The notes under the pieces are model-generated. The model ran no database searches. It was given only the letters and a program-made list of their open reading frames with translations, and had not been told where the DNA came from. Positions 29,306 to 41,133 of a stretch of 64,000 nucleotides of DNA are shown in pieces; within the stretch, counting starts at the first letter, position 1, and each line of letters opens with the position of its first letter. The DNA is from Auxenochlorella pyrenoidosa (taxonomy: Eukaryota > Chlorophyta > Trebouxiophyceae > Chlorellales > Chlorellaceae), in NCBI GenBank assembly GCA_001430745.1, contig KQ481962.1, positions 358,970 through 422,969 on the forward strand, read 5' to 3'. The position numbers and the translations under genes are program-made.

Positions 29306-32300
29306 ATGGCGGACTGGGGTGACAGCGACCATGACCTGGACTTGGATGCGCTGGATCAGGCGGAGCAGCAGGCCATCGCCCAGCGGCAAGCGCAGCCGGC
29401 AACAGCCCAGCGACCTTCCGCTGCTCCCGGGCAGCAGCAAACAGCACAGCCGCCCAACACGATTCCCCCACAGCAAGCGCCCCAGCCTGCGCCGCCTCCG
29501 CAGCAGCGGCGGGAAGAAGGCCCGCCACGCAACGCCGCCGAGCTGTGTCGACGCTGCCATGTCTTCCGCAGTGTGCCGCCGCGTGTCCAGCGCCCCACCC
29601 ACGACATGTGAGTGTGCCACAGCAGAAGGAAACCTCTTGAAATCCGCCGCACCCATCAGCGGCATGCATGCGTTGGCACCGCTCGTGCGCTTGCCCTGGC
29701 ATCGGTAGCATGACGGCGTGCCCAGTCCTTTCTCCAGGCTGGCCAACCGTACTGTTGATGTCGTTGTGAGGTGTACCATCCGCCCACCCTAACGCAGGTG
29801 TCCAGGTGTCTACGGGCGCGGATGCGGCGGCGGACTGAAGCTGGAGCGCTGGGCCGACGGCCGCACTTTCTGGGCCTGCTCCAATCCCGACTGCGCATAC
29901 CGAGACTTCCCGCGGCCCCGGAAGCTCACCCCAGAGCTCAGCATACTGCTGGACCGGCGGCGTTCAACGATGACGGTCGGTGCCGCGCCAGGCGCGGAGG
30001 AGGCTGTGGCATTTTGCGGCGGTGTGGTGGCAGTGCTGCGGGTTGCAGGGGTGGACCTGCGGCGTGCACTCAGTGTGCCCGCAGAGGCAGCGAGGGCAGG
30101 GGCGCCAGCGGCGCGCACAGCGGCCTCTGCACTTGCAAGTGAGCAGGTTGCACAGCCAGCTGATGCAGCACCATCAACGGTGGCCTACGGATGCATGGCT
30201 GCCAGCTTTGCGAAGCGTGCTTGCAGCAGCGGCATGCCAGCAGTCACGACCAAGGAGCCAGAGGCCGCGGTCCCTGGACAGGTGACTGCAGCCTGCGCCA
30301 GTGCCGCAGTTGCTGAAGTGGAGCAGGAAGCAGCGCAGCAAGTCGCAGCACCTGAGCAGCTGGCAGCAGCAGAGAGCGACGCAGCAGCTGCACCGTTGGC
30401 TGCATGCGGGCAGGCAGCAAGCGGGCAGCAGCAGCCAATGGCTCGTGATCAGTCGGCAGCCCAACGTTCCGCAGCAGGCGTGGCAGCAGCAGAGAATGCC
30501 GTTGCTGCTCAACAGCTGGCTGCTGCACAAGAGGTTGCTCAAGAGCAGCAGCAGGCAGCTGTGCAGCACGAGCACTCTGCCGACCAAGCACTGCGTGAGC
30601 CAGCTAATCCTCCTGCAGAGGGTCAGCAGGCAGCAGAGGTCTCGGCCCCCTCCAAGGCTGGCCCGCAGCAGCCACCGGAGCCGCCCCCACCGCAGCCAGT
30701 GATCTTCCCGTTGCACGAGTATGAGCGGCTCAGTGCCCAGCTGCAGCAGTTTGGCCGGCAGTTTGGGGTGTGCCTGGTCAGCCAGCAGGGCCTGATCCCG
30801 CAGCCCACGCTCAAGGCCGCCAGGCAAGCTCCGGGGCGATGCACTTGAGACGGGGGTTGAGGCTGGCAAACAAGCAGCGCTGCTGGTGTATTGCTGCAGT
30901 GGTGCTGGCTCAGTCCACGATCGGAGGCCTTCCCTGCCTGCCCATGGCCCCACTGCAGGGGCCAGCTGCGCACGCTGCCCACGACGCACCAGGTGCAGCA
31001 GCTGTACAACAACATGCCGAGCTTCCTGGAGCGCGCGCTGCTGCAGTTCCAGCGGGAGGGCGTGCTGTTTGGGCTGGCGCACAACGGTCGCTGCCTGATT
31101 GCGGTGAGCAAGGGAGGGGGTGGCAATGCAGGGCAGCCGGTGCCACCTGAGTGGATCAGGCTAAGACCTTATGCCCTATAGGGATCCTAGGGATGTGCTT
31201 TTCCCTTTCCTTCATCACCTTGCAGGATGAGATGGGAGTGGGCAAGACAGTGCAGGCCATTGCGCTGGCAAGCTGCTACCAGGCGAGGTGCAACGGGCAG
31301 CGCTGGCTGCATGTGATTGGGGCTGTGTGTTGTGGGCTGCGTACGCACTACCAGCATGGCCTTGCACGAAGTGTGGCCGCCTGCTGCCCTGGTGCAGGAC
31401 GAGTGGCCGCTGCTGATCATTGTGCCCGCCTCGCTGCGCCTGGTGTGGGCCGAGGAGCTGGAGAAGTGGCTGCCGCACCTGCGCCCCAGCTGCATCCACG
31501 TGATCGAGGGCAAGGAGCACCGGGTGGCGCAGGTGGGCGTGCGTCCCTGCGCTGTGGGCTTGCGACTGGGCTGGGGAAACAGAAGGCGCGAGGACTGCGT
31601 GTGCTTGGAAGGAGTGGCAGGCAGCGCCACCTCCATGGCATTGAAAGCCGTTGCCTACTGCCGCTGCTTGCCCGTCTGTAGGGCTCTGTGCCGCTGGTGT
31701 GCATCACAAGCTACGAGATGATGCAGCGCCTGACGTGCGACGCGTGCAAGGGCCGCGGCGGCCCGCACACCAGCATGTGCGCCGGGCAGCGCCCGCCGTG
31801 CGCCGACCCGCAGAACTGCATGGCCAGCCTGCGCTGGCAGGTGGTCATTGTGGACGGTGAGCGGGCGGGCCTTCTGAGGCCAGTCGGATGGTGTGGGCAG
31901 TGTGCTGGGTACCGCGTGCAGCTGCAGGCTGGCGTGAGCCGAGCTTCACATACGTCACTTGCCCTCTCCCTGCTGTGGCCCACCCGCCCTGCTGCGCCAA
32001 ACTTGGCCGCCGCAGAGAGCCACACGCTTCGCACCTCCTCCAAACCCCCGGACGCGCTGCACACCGAGGCGGTGGCGGCCGCGCTGCGCCTGTCCAAGCG
32101 CGCCATCCTGCTGACCGGCACGCCCTCGCTGTCCCGCCCCTTTGACCTCTACCGTCAGGTGGGCTGCGTGCCAAGCACCTGCATCCATATATCAACCCCA
32201 GCTCTCTGCTCACGCCAGCGTGGCACCAGTCTTAGTAGGTGGTCGATAGCTAAATAGTATTGACAGCGGTTTCCAGGCTGCCTTTGCACCCACAGTTTTT

Positions 32301-35300
32301 CCATGCCTACTGCCAATGTCCCCATCCACCTGCGCCTCCATTCTTGCAGGTGGACGCCATCATGCCTGGCCTGCTGGGCCGCAGCCGCAACGACTTTGCC
32401 ACGGCCTACTGCAACCGCCACGAGGTGCCGATGCCAGGTGGGCGTGCTGCTGCTTTGAAGTTCTCGACTGTGGCCAGCAAGGTTGGAGCCTCCACATTTT
32501 GCTCAAATCTCCCGCCTTTCCAAGCTGACTGTGCTCGCATCGCCTTTGCTGCACATGTGCAGGCTTCCACGCCCCTGGCGAGCGCAGGACGCGCATGGAC
32601 GTGAGCGGGCTGTCCCGTGGCGCCGAGCTGCACGACATGCTCAAGGCCGAGGTGATGCTGCGCCGCCTGAAGAAGGATGTGCTCTCGCAGGTGCGAGGTT
32701 GGGGAGGGCGCTGGGCGGGGGCGGAGGGCTTTAGGGGGCCTCTGGGGGACTCTAATTTGTAAGCGCATGTTGCTTGCACAGTGTGAGCTGGGTTGTGTAC
32801 ATGGAATTCAAGGGCCAGAGGCATGCTCGTTGCCATCTTGTTGGCGTGCTTACTGAGACGGCACTCAAAAGGGAACTGCAATCTCCGGCTTTGCCCGCGG
32901 CTGGCCTGCAGCTGCCCCCCAAGCGGCGGCAGGTCATCCGCCTGCCCAAGCCGCCCCCGTCCGAGTGGCCCAAGCTGCCCAAGGGGCAGCGCCGGCATGC
33001 CGACGACAGCGAGGGCAGCGCCAGCGACGGCGGCGAGGACGAGGGCGATGGCGAGGAGGGCGAGGGGGCGGAGGGGGCGGGCGGCAGCGGCAAGCCGCTG
33101 AGCGCAGCCCACCGCACCGGCCTGGCCAAGTGCTCCGCCATCATTGACTGGCTGATGACGGCGCTGGGGGTGCGCAGCGGCGGGCGCGGCGTAGGCGGCG
33201 GCGCCCGGCCTGGGCAGGGGCCTGCAGGCGGGCGCGAGGGGCACAACCTCTGCAAGGTGACGCGCGGCGGCGACTGCATGCAGATGCGCCTATGTGTGAC
33301 GTGCTAGGGGACCTCAGGCAGCGCTGCCTGCCTAGTCTCTCGCACAACATGGCCTGCACAGGTCAGTAGCATTTCCTGATGCGCACCCTCCCTCCACAGC
33401 TGCAGGGCGAGGATGACGAGGAGGGCGGCAGCGGCGGCGGCGAGCCCGCGTGCTCGAGCGACGCCCCCAAGTTCCTGGTGTTTGCCCACCACAAGACGGT
33501 GATGAACCGGCTGGCGGCGGCGCTGGAGGGCGCCACGGGCTACGCGCCGGTGGGCTATGTGCGCATTGATGGCAGCACCGACCCAGAGGACAGGTGGATG
33601 GGAAGGAGGGTGGGTGCCGGGCGTGCAGGACTGGTTGCGCGCTTCTGGCATGCTCAACCCGACTTCACTCTCCACGCACCCAGCATGCGCGCGCTGTTGT
33701 GCATGTTTGTTGACCCTGCTGCAGGCGCATGGCGGTGCGGCGCTTCCGCTCCGACGCATCCATCCGCGTGGCGCTGCTGTCGGTGACGGCCGCGGGCGTG
33801 GGGCTCGACTTTTCCTCTGCCAGCGTGGTAGTATTTGCAGGTGGGGCTGGGGCACCGGGCTGGGGACAGGGAGCACCAATCAGGCATGCTGCATCGCGCC
33901 CCTTGTCCTGGCTGCAAGACTGCCTGGGGTCCCAAGGGGTTGTCTCTGATGCCTTCTTTGTGCACGCGGCCCCCCGCCCCTCCCTCCACCCACCCACCCA
34001 CCCACCCCACCCCCCGCCCGCAGAGCTCCCCGACGAGGTGGCCCTTGTGCGGCAGGCTGAGGACCGGGCCCACCGGCAGGGCCAGTCCCAGCCCGTCAAC
34101 GTCTACTTCCTCTGCGCCAAGGCCACCACAGACGACCGCCGGTGGCAGGCGCTCAACCGCAGCCTGGCGCGCGTGGCGGCGGTGCACGACGGCGCAGGCC
34201 TGCGAGCGCGCACCCCGGCCGCTGCAAAAGTGGCAGCACGCTGCGCGGAAGCAGACGGACGCGGCGGTGGGGCCGGCGGTGCAGATGCGACGACGCCAGG
34301 GGCATGTCAGGGCGGCGGGGCGACCCCCCAGGCCGGCCTGCTGGTCGAGCGTGTGTACGATGCAGAGGCGGCGGGCCTGACGCAAGCTGCCGCCTTTGTG
34401 GGGCAGGCAACTGGCTTAAGGAGCGGCGCACAGGCAGACGCCTCGCTTGTGCCACAAGCAGGGGAGGGCACAGCACCAGCAGCTGCAGGAGCAGCGGCAG
34501 GAGATGCGGCACCAGGCAGAAGCACAGAAGCAGCTGACCCGCTGCGGCCTGCCAGCGGAGGTACAGAGGCTGACCAGGCGCAAGGCGCTGCAGACAATGC
34601 TTGTGACCATGGCAGCAGCCCTGTGGCAGCAGCAGCACAAGCAGCAGCCTTTGCTGCGGCAGCAGGGGCAGAAGCCGACACCCCTTTGCTGGCTCCCACG
34701 CCTCCTGGGCTGGGCTTCACGCCAGCTGGGGCAGCCCTTGACGCGCCAGCCAGCAGCTTTGTAGCAGCCACGGATGAGCCCCCGTCTCCAGCTGCGCCCG
34801 CTTCTGTGGCTGCACCCGCGCCTCTGGCGGCAGTCAGCCCCCGAGCAACAGCTTGTGCAGCAAAAGGGAGCCCTCCAGCCTCGGCCAGCCACATGCCGCG
34901 CTGCCAGGATGGGGCACCCCTGGCAGAGGCTGCCACCTTTGGCAGCCCCATGCCTTCCGCCAACATGCCAAGCGATGCCGTCCCTCCAGCAATGGAGCAG
35001 CCGGAGCAGCCTGCTGAGCCGGCAGAGGTGAGCTCGCCCTGCGCTTGCCACGCACAGCCAGCTGCGCATCATGCACCAATCCCCGCCGTACTGTCCCCCC
35101 GCTCCACTATGGTCGCCCTCTTTATCCTGCCTGCATCCGTTGCTACCCCGCTGCGCCAGCAGGCAGAGGTGTGGTTCGAGGTGAGCGGCAACACCGGCCG
35201 CGTGCACCTGCATGCTGCCCCCGACGGCAGCGCCCCGCTGCGCCTGAGCCTGCCCATGGAGGCCCTGCTGGCTGGGGACTCCCCGCCTCTGGAGGAGCTG

Positions 35301-38286
35301 CTGGGGGCTGTTGGACTAGACAGCGGGCCGCCCTCGCCTGTGCCAGCGGCAGCCCCGCCACACCGCCAGCATGAGCAGCAGGCAGGTGCCCAGCCCGCGC
35401 CGCTAGCTGGGTTGCGGGCCACGCTGCCGGCCGCCAGCAAGCAGCAGCAGGGGCAGCAGCACGAGCAGCAAGCGCTGCCTGGGCAGGTGGAGGAGTGCCC
35501 CCGGGCGGCGAGTCTTGGGCGCCAGCGGCGGCCTGCTGTGGTGGGCGGCATTGGGGTGCTGGCACTGGACAGAGGCATCAGCGCCGCCAGGCTGGCCGCC
35601 ATGCTGGCAGAGGCGCGGGAGTTTGCGGCCGAGTGGCGCGAGCTGCGGGGGCTGCACCAGTCGCGGCTGCAGGGCCAGGTGCTGCGGCCGCCGCTGGCAG
35701 AGGTGAGCGCTGGGCGCCTGCCTGGCCTGACACCCTGCCGCTGCGCCTGCCTGCCTGCCTTATTGCCTGCCAGCCTGTCTTGTCTGGCTTTGGTTGTATC
35801 CCTAGCTAGCACGCCATGGAATTTCAGCCATGCAAGGCTCATGTGCATGCCAAGCCTGCAGACGCTTGCACGGCATGGCCCCCCTGCCCAACTCCACTGC
35901 AGCGGACTGACAGCCAGCTCCCCCTTCCCTCTGCAGGCCGTGGAGGAAGTTGACCAGGCCGCGGCCGCCGCAGGCAGGCTGGGCGTCAGCACCAACCGCT
36001 TTGTGGACACGCGGCGCGCCGACCTGGCGCTGCCGCCGGGGGCAGAGTGGCGGCCGGTGCGGGTGGCCTTCAAGCGGTGCGTTGGCAGGGGGGCCGGACG
36101 GGCTGGCAATGTTGAGGGGCGCCCCACATGCTTGGGTTCAGGATGTGGCATGCCGCTCTTCAGGCAGCCTGCAGCAGTGATGCCCACTGCTGCCTCGCCT
36201 GCATGGCCAATCCTGCTGCCAATCTCGGGGGCCGTACCCTTCCCCTGTGCACCAGGTATGGCAAGGAGTGCGAGTACCAGCAGCCCTTCATGCCCGACGG
36301 CACACGGCTCTGCATCAACTGCACCAAGCCGGTGCCCGGCAAGGCAGCGGCGCAGCCGGCAGATGCCACGCTGGACGGCATGACCCCGCTGTTCTGCAGG
36401 TGGGGCGTGAGGAGAAGGCAGGCAGGCCTGGCGGGCAGTCAGCACGCCACGCGCTGCATCTCCAGCTGCGCTCTTCTGGTGCAGATGATGCCCTGCCTTT
36501 GCCGCACCCTCGCATCAAAACAGACAAAAACCCTTGCGTCTTGCCCTGCAGCGGCGAGTGCGAGGGCCGGTTTGCGCTCAAATCCAACGGCTCGGCCTAC
36601 CGCCGTGCCCTGTTCCGCCTGGAGCGCGGCGTGTGCGTCAAGTGCCGGCTGGACTGCCACGCGCTGGTCAAGCGCCTGCAGGTGCCGCGGGGGCAGCGCC
36701 TGCAGGCTGGGGCTGGTGGTTCACCCGGCGGGGCTTGCAGAGGCCGACCCTGGGCAAGGCGGCCGTAAGGTGAAGGCGTTGCGGCAGCAGCGACCAGCCT
36801 CTCGCAACCCTGCCCCAGTCTTTGCTTTCCCCGCAGGCCGTGGAGAAGGGCAGCCGTGACTGGGAGGAGCAGCGGCGGCGCATCATTGCGGCGCAGGCCC
36901 CGCGCCTGGCGGTGAGCCTGCGCAGGGGTGCCTGCTCAGCCGTCGGCGTGGATGGCACACGGGCAGTTTGCGTTGAATTCTGCCTGCTCTTTCTTCTACT
37001 GGGTTGACCCAGCATCCAGGCACAACCAAGATATGCTCAGGGGAAGCATGGTCGAATCGCCGCCCATGCAACCTGTTGCCCCCCCCCCCCCCCCCAGGGG
37101 CGCGGGTACAAAGCCCACCTGGACCTGCTCGTGCGCCGGGCCGTGGAGGGCAACGCCTGGCAGGCTGACCACATCCTGCCCGTGTACAAGGTGGGGCGGG
37201 GCGGCCTGCTGGCATGAAATGCACGGACAAGGCAGCACCGGTCAAAGTGGTTTACAACACTGTTGGCATCACAAGAAGGAATGGTGGTTGCCTCACATTC
37301 AGCATCTGCCCGGGCGTGCAAAACATGAGCTGTTGCCACATGTACCTTATGCCCCCCGGCCCGCGCAGGGCGGCGGCCTGTGCGATGTCGACAACCTGCG
37401 CACGCTGTGCGTGGCGTGCCATGCCGACGTGACCAAGGAGCAGGCCAAGGAGCGGGCGGCCGGGCGGCGGCAGGCCAAGGCACCTGGGGCTGGCGGCGGC
37501 GGTGGCGGCCAGCCGGGCTGGGAAGACGTGGTGCGCGACGACAATCAGCCGGTCGTGAAGCGGCGCAAGAAGCTGCAGCGTTTGGTCCTGGATGCAGACG
37601 AGTCGGACAGTCCGGAGGGCTCACTGGGGGCAACATCAGGCCAGCAGGCAGCGCCAGGAGGCCTGCAGGCAGCGTCAGCAGCACAGGCAGCGGGGGCAGC
37701 AGAGCAGGGTGCACAGCGGCGGCCGCGCAAGCGCCTCAAACCGTTGTTCCTGGAGTCTGATTCGGACAGTTTCGAGGTGGATGCCCCGGCTGGGGCTGGT
37801 GCTGATGGCGGCGCTGCGGCTGGCCCTGCAAGCGCCGCGCAGCCTCTCAAAGATGCAGATGCAGCAGCAGGGACATCAGGTCAGCAGGCTGCCGGCAAAT
37901 TAGCGCAGCGCGGGCGAACAAGACCGCGCGGCCGCCTCAAGCCTCTCTTTGCCGAGCCAGGGAAGGAGCAGACAGAGGCTGGTCTTGCAGCCCAGGGAGG
38001 CTTGGCAGAGGCCAACGATGCTGCAGTCACAGCGGGTAGCCGGCATCGCCTTGCACACAGCAGCACAGCAGAGGAGCCTGGGCCAGCACCCCCAGGAGCA
38101 GCAGGCACAGCGCTGCTGCTGCAGACGGCCGACGCCGCCACGGGTGGGCGTGGCGGATATGCTGCAAACAAACGCTCCCGCCCTAGTGACGCGAGAGGCA
38201 AGGAGCCACATGCTGCCAGGCCAGCGGTGCAGAGGAAGGCCACGGGCAGCAGCGGGCCAGTCAATGAAAACGACTGCCGAAACTGA
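29306..38286 (+). CDS. ZRANB3-type SNF2 annealing helicase with HNH nuclease domain
   Basis: Twenty exons close in frame to 1965 aa: 29306-29607, 29798-30823, 30959-31103, 31226-31282, 31398-31532, 31682-31856, 32016-32158, 32350-32437, 32563-32690, 32912-33256, 33400-33593, 33725-33840, 34024-35027, 35163-35702, 35937-36076, 36256-36399, 36552-36681, 36837-36911, 37098-37190, 37369-38286. A C4 zinc ribbon (C102, C110, C128, C133) resembles the topoisomerase C-terminal type. The SNF2 core has DEMGVGKT (~492) and DESH (~613), the box of the SMARCAL1/ZRANB3 subgroup, then SVTAAGVGLDF and QAEDRAHRQGQ. A Cys-rich segment (LERGVCVKCRLDCHALV) precedes the HNH domain: ADHILPVYKGGG, DNL and LCVACH (H~1654, N~1669, H~1678). 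Expected role: replication-fork remodelling and cleavage in the nucleus. Introns 2 and 4 use GC donors. The 135-nt intron at 35028 is in frame and could be retained. Confidence 0.9.
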
Positions 38287-38834
38287 GGAACGTCTTGTCT
38301 GCTCGTAACAAACGCACCATTTCCCCCTTGAAATCATGAATGCAACACTGCTCTTTTTACCACTTCACCGTGCCACAGCCCGTCTAGGAGCAGTGCCAGC
38401 TGCCATGTTTGAGGAAAGCGTATGGGCAGCATCCTCAAGGGCAAGTCCAGTTGCAAGCCCACACACCCAGTCCTCACACCTGCAGCCCAGGCGACCGGAA
38501 GCAGGACAGCCATGTTGGTGCGGCTGTCGCAGCCTGGTGGCCTGCAGTAGCCGAGGGAACCGGTACAGCCTGCTCTCCCAGCCCACAGCCTTCCTTGAAG
38601 CGGGAACAGGCTTGGCTGAGTTAGGGCTGCCTGAAGTGGTGCAGGGGGCCGCCCCCGCTGCATGTGAACGCCCCAATGCTTGTCTCAGCTCATGTCCACC
38701 TGTCGAGCCAGGGGTGTGAAGAGCTCCACGGAGTACGAGCAGACAAGGATGGGCATAAGCGCATTATCAAAACAATACAGCCTTGCAGACGGGCCGCAGC
38801 CCACTATGTGCCGTTGCCAGGCAGCTGCACGTCT
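38287..38834. other. Convergent 3' region, helicase / zinc-finger copy D
   Basis: 548 nt between converging stops. No gene with recognisable features. Confidence 0.4.
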
Positions 38835-40648
38835 TCAAGCAGCATTCGCCAGGCGGACCACGGACTCCATAAACCCGGCCGCTGCGCTATGCTGGCCGCG
38901 CGCCAGCAGCACGCTTAGAAGGCTGGCCTGCAGGGGAGCAAAGTTTTGTTTGCGCCCGATGGTTCAATGGGTGGTGCTGATCCCAGGGATGCCCAGAATT
39001 CTCCTGGTGCCTGGATGAATTGACTGGGGATGTGCAATCGTCGGCTCGTCGGCAGCTCTGTGCCTGCTGGTCTTCCAAGGCATGCCCCTGCACCCCGCAC
39101 CTTTGCGGCCTGCCGCCCTGGCGGCAGCGTGCCCAGCAGAGCCAGGAAGGAGGCAGCCAGCTGGGGGGTGAGACCCGAAGCTGCTGCTGCAGGTATGCCT
39201 ACTGCCGCCTCCAGCAGCTCTGGCAGGCCCGCTGCCTGGTCCATGGGTGCAGCCGCAGCCACAGGCTGTGCAGCGCTGGAGAATTCCCGCGCAGCTGCGA
39301 TTGCTGGCGCTGCTGCAGCCGGAGCTCGGCTTCCTGCCGGGTGCTGAGGCGCCCTGCGCCCGCTGCCCTCCGGCCCCTCCTGCTGCTCCTCCTGTGTCCC
39401 AGCCCACTGCTCGCAATGCTCCTGCTGCTGAGGCACCTCCTCCGCCCTGCGTTCCTCCTGCTGCTTGCGGCCCCGCTTGGCAGGCGGGGCGGGCTGGCTG
39501 AGCGCAGCCGCTTCCCCCGGGGCCCTATGCTCCTGTCCCTCCTGCCTCCTCCGCTGCGTGCTGCGTGAGCCGTGCCGTGGTGCCCTCACCCGCTCGTACT
39601 CCCGGCTGCGGCAGAGGCCGCACAGCCAGCGCTCGCCGGTGACCGGGTGGCGATACCAGTGCGCTGCATGGGGTGGTGTGTCGGGGTGTTCAGAGCAGGG
39701 CATGCGCGCACCCGGAATGTGGTTGCTGCCAGGCAAGCGCGTTCTGTCGAGACATTATCTCGCAGCAGGGGCGTTTGCTCTACGCCTCGGGCAGGCAAGC
39801 CCCTCCCTCGCACCCTTGCTCCCCGGCGTGCCAATCCCCGGTGTGGTGGTGCCGCACTGCCGGCATTGCCGGCGGCTGTCTTGCCCTTTGTCCCCCTGTG
39901 CAGCCGCCTGCTGCGCCTCTGCAAAGCAGGGCTGGCACAGCCAGCGCTGGCCGGTGGTAGGGTGGGCCTGCCATGCTGCCTCGAGCCCGCTGCCGGGCTT
40001 GACAGAGCCGCACTGGCGGCACTGCCGTGAGGAGTAGTCTTTGCTGCTCTGTCTTGGCTCCCGCTTTGGCTTCAGCGCACGCCCTGTGGCTGGCTGCTCG
40101 CCCTGCAGGTGGAATTGCTCAGTGCTTGGGTGCCCAGTCTGCAAGCTGTGCTCCTGCTCTGGCTGCTGCTCCCCCGGCTGCTGCGGCAGGCACAACTCCA
40201 TCAGTGTCATTGCTGCTGCTGCTGCCGCCGGTGCAGCAGGCTCCGCTTGCCAGCCTGTCTGCCGGCGACTTTCCTGTCCGGCTGGGCTGCTCCCAATTGC
40301 AGCGTCGGGAGGGTGCAGGGATCGTGCTGGTTGTGGTGGCACCAGTGAAGGCTGCAGCTGCTCGCTGGCGGTCGCAGCTGCTGCCGCCGCCGCTGCTGCC
40401 GCAGCGCTGCGCCAGTTGCTGCCGCCCTCTGGCGCTGCTCCCCCACCAGAGGGCACCCCTGCCCCATGTGTTTGCTCTGAGCGCTGGCCCACAGGCCTCC
40501 AGCGAGGTGTCAGGCGCGGCCCAGGCTGCTGGGACTGAGCAGCGCTGCCAGCCTTCTTCCCCAGGCCCTGGCATGCCACAGCTAAGCTGCTTTTCAGCCC
40601 ACAGCGCGGGAACGTCGGGTTCAATTCAAGTGACGATCGTTCCTCCAT
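38835..40648 (-). CDS. GATA-like zinc-finger protein, copy D (opposite strand)
   Basis: Three exons (39814-40648, 39101-39663, 38835-38927) joined at phases 1 and 0 give 496 aa. Only two fingers are present: CRQCGSVKPG...RWLCQPC (x24 spacing) and CRQCGTTTPG...WYRHPVTGERWLCGLC (x27), the second split by an intron. The GATA-spaced first finger of copies A-C is missing. A basic PAKRGRKQQEERR motif follows, then an acidic/Gln linker. The family C-terminal domain is clear (LPELLEAAVGIPAAAASGLTP, then QLAASFLALL). The last 30 residues after the phase-0 intron (ASLLSVLLARGQHSAAAGFM...) are shorter and lack the ALRFGPAP tail. The N-terminus is long and low-complexity (poly-Ala, Gln). A diverged but apparently intact member. 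Confidence 0.78.
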
Positions 40649-41133
40649 TCTAACCCTCGAGAACCGAGAACCACGTTTCTGCAGCTGTGAAAGTTGCTCA
40701 GAAGCAAGCTGATGCAATTGTGCCTATGCGGCAGCCATGCCATCCGCCACGTGGGGGAGCCGAGCAGACACTTGGCACTGCTGGCAGGGGCCTGGTTCCT
40801 CCTTGCCAACACTGAACGCAATTCAATTGTGCTGAAAATGCCTCAGACACAATACTCTCGTCTACGTCGGCTGCTCTACACACTGTGCACTGTGCAGCCG
40901 TATGATTGCAGTGCTCGAATAGGGCAGAGAGAAGGCGGGGAGAGCGCATGCAGCACAGCATGTCATTCATTGCGCACCAAGAATCAAGGCCAGAGCCAAG
41001 GGGAAGGAAAGAGGCGCAAGCACAGAGGAGGAGTTGCCAGGTGAGTGCGGTCAGAGAGTTATTGGTTACCGAGTTGGTGAAGAAAGGTGAAGGGAATAGG
41101 AGCGGTGAGCAGCAGCAGCCGTGGCGCTTCCGC
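40649..41133. other. Intergenic: promoter of copy D and 3' UTR of the YrdC gene
   Basis: 485 nt between two minus-strand genes. No coding signal was found. Confidence 0.4.

Noticed and set aside
33729..36383. Very long plus-strand frame read as one protein
   Set aside because: It merges four helicase exons with intervening introns; the conserved junctions at 33840/34024 and 35702/35937 show it must be spliced.
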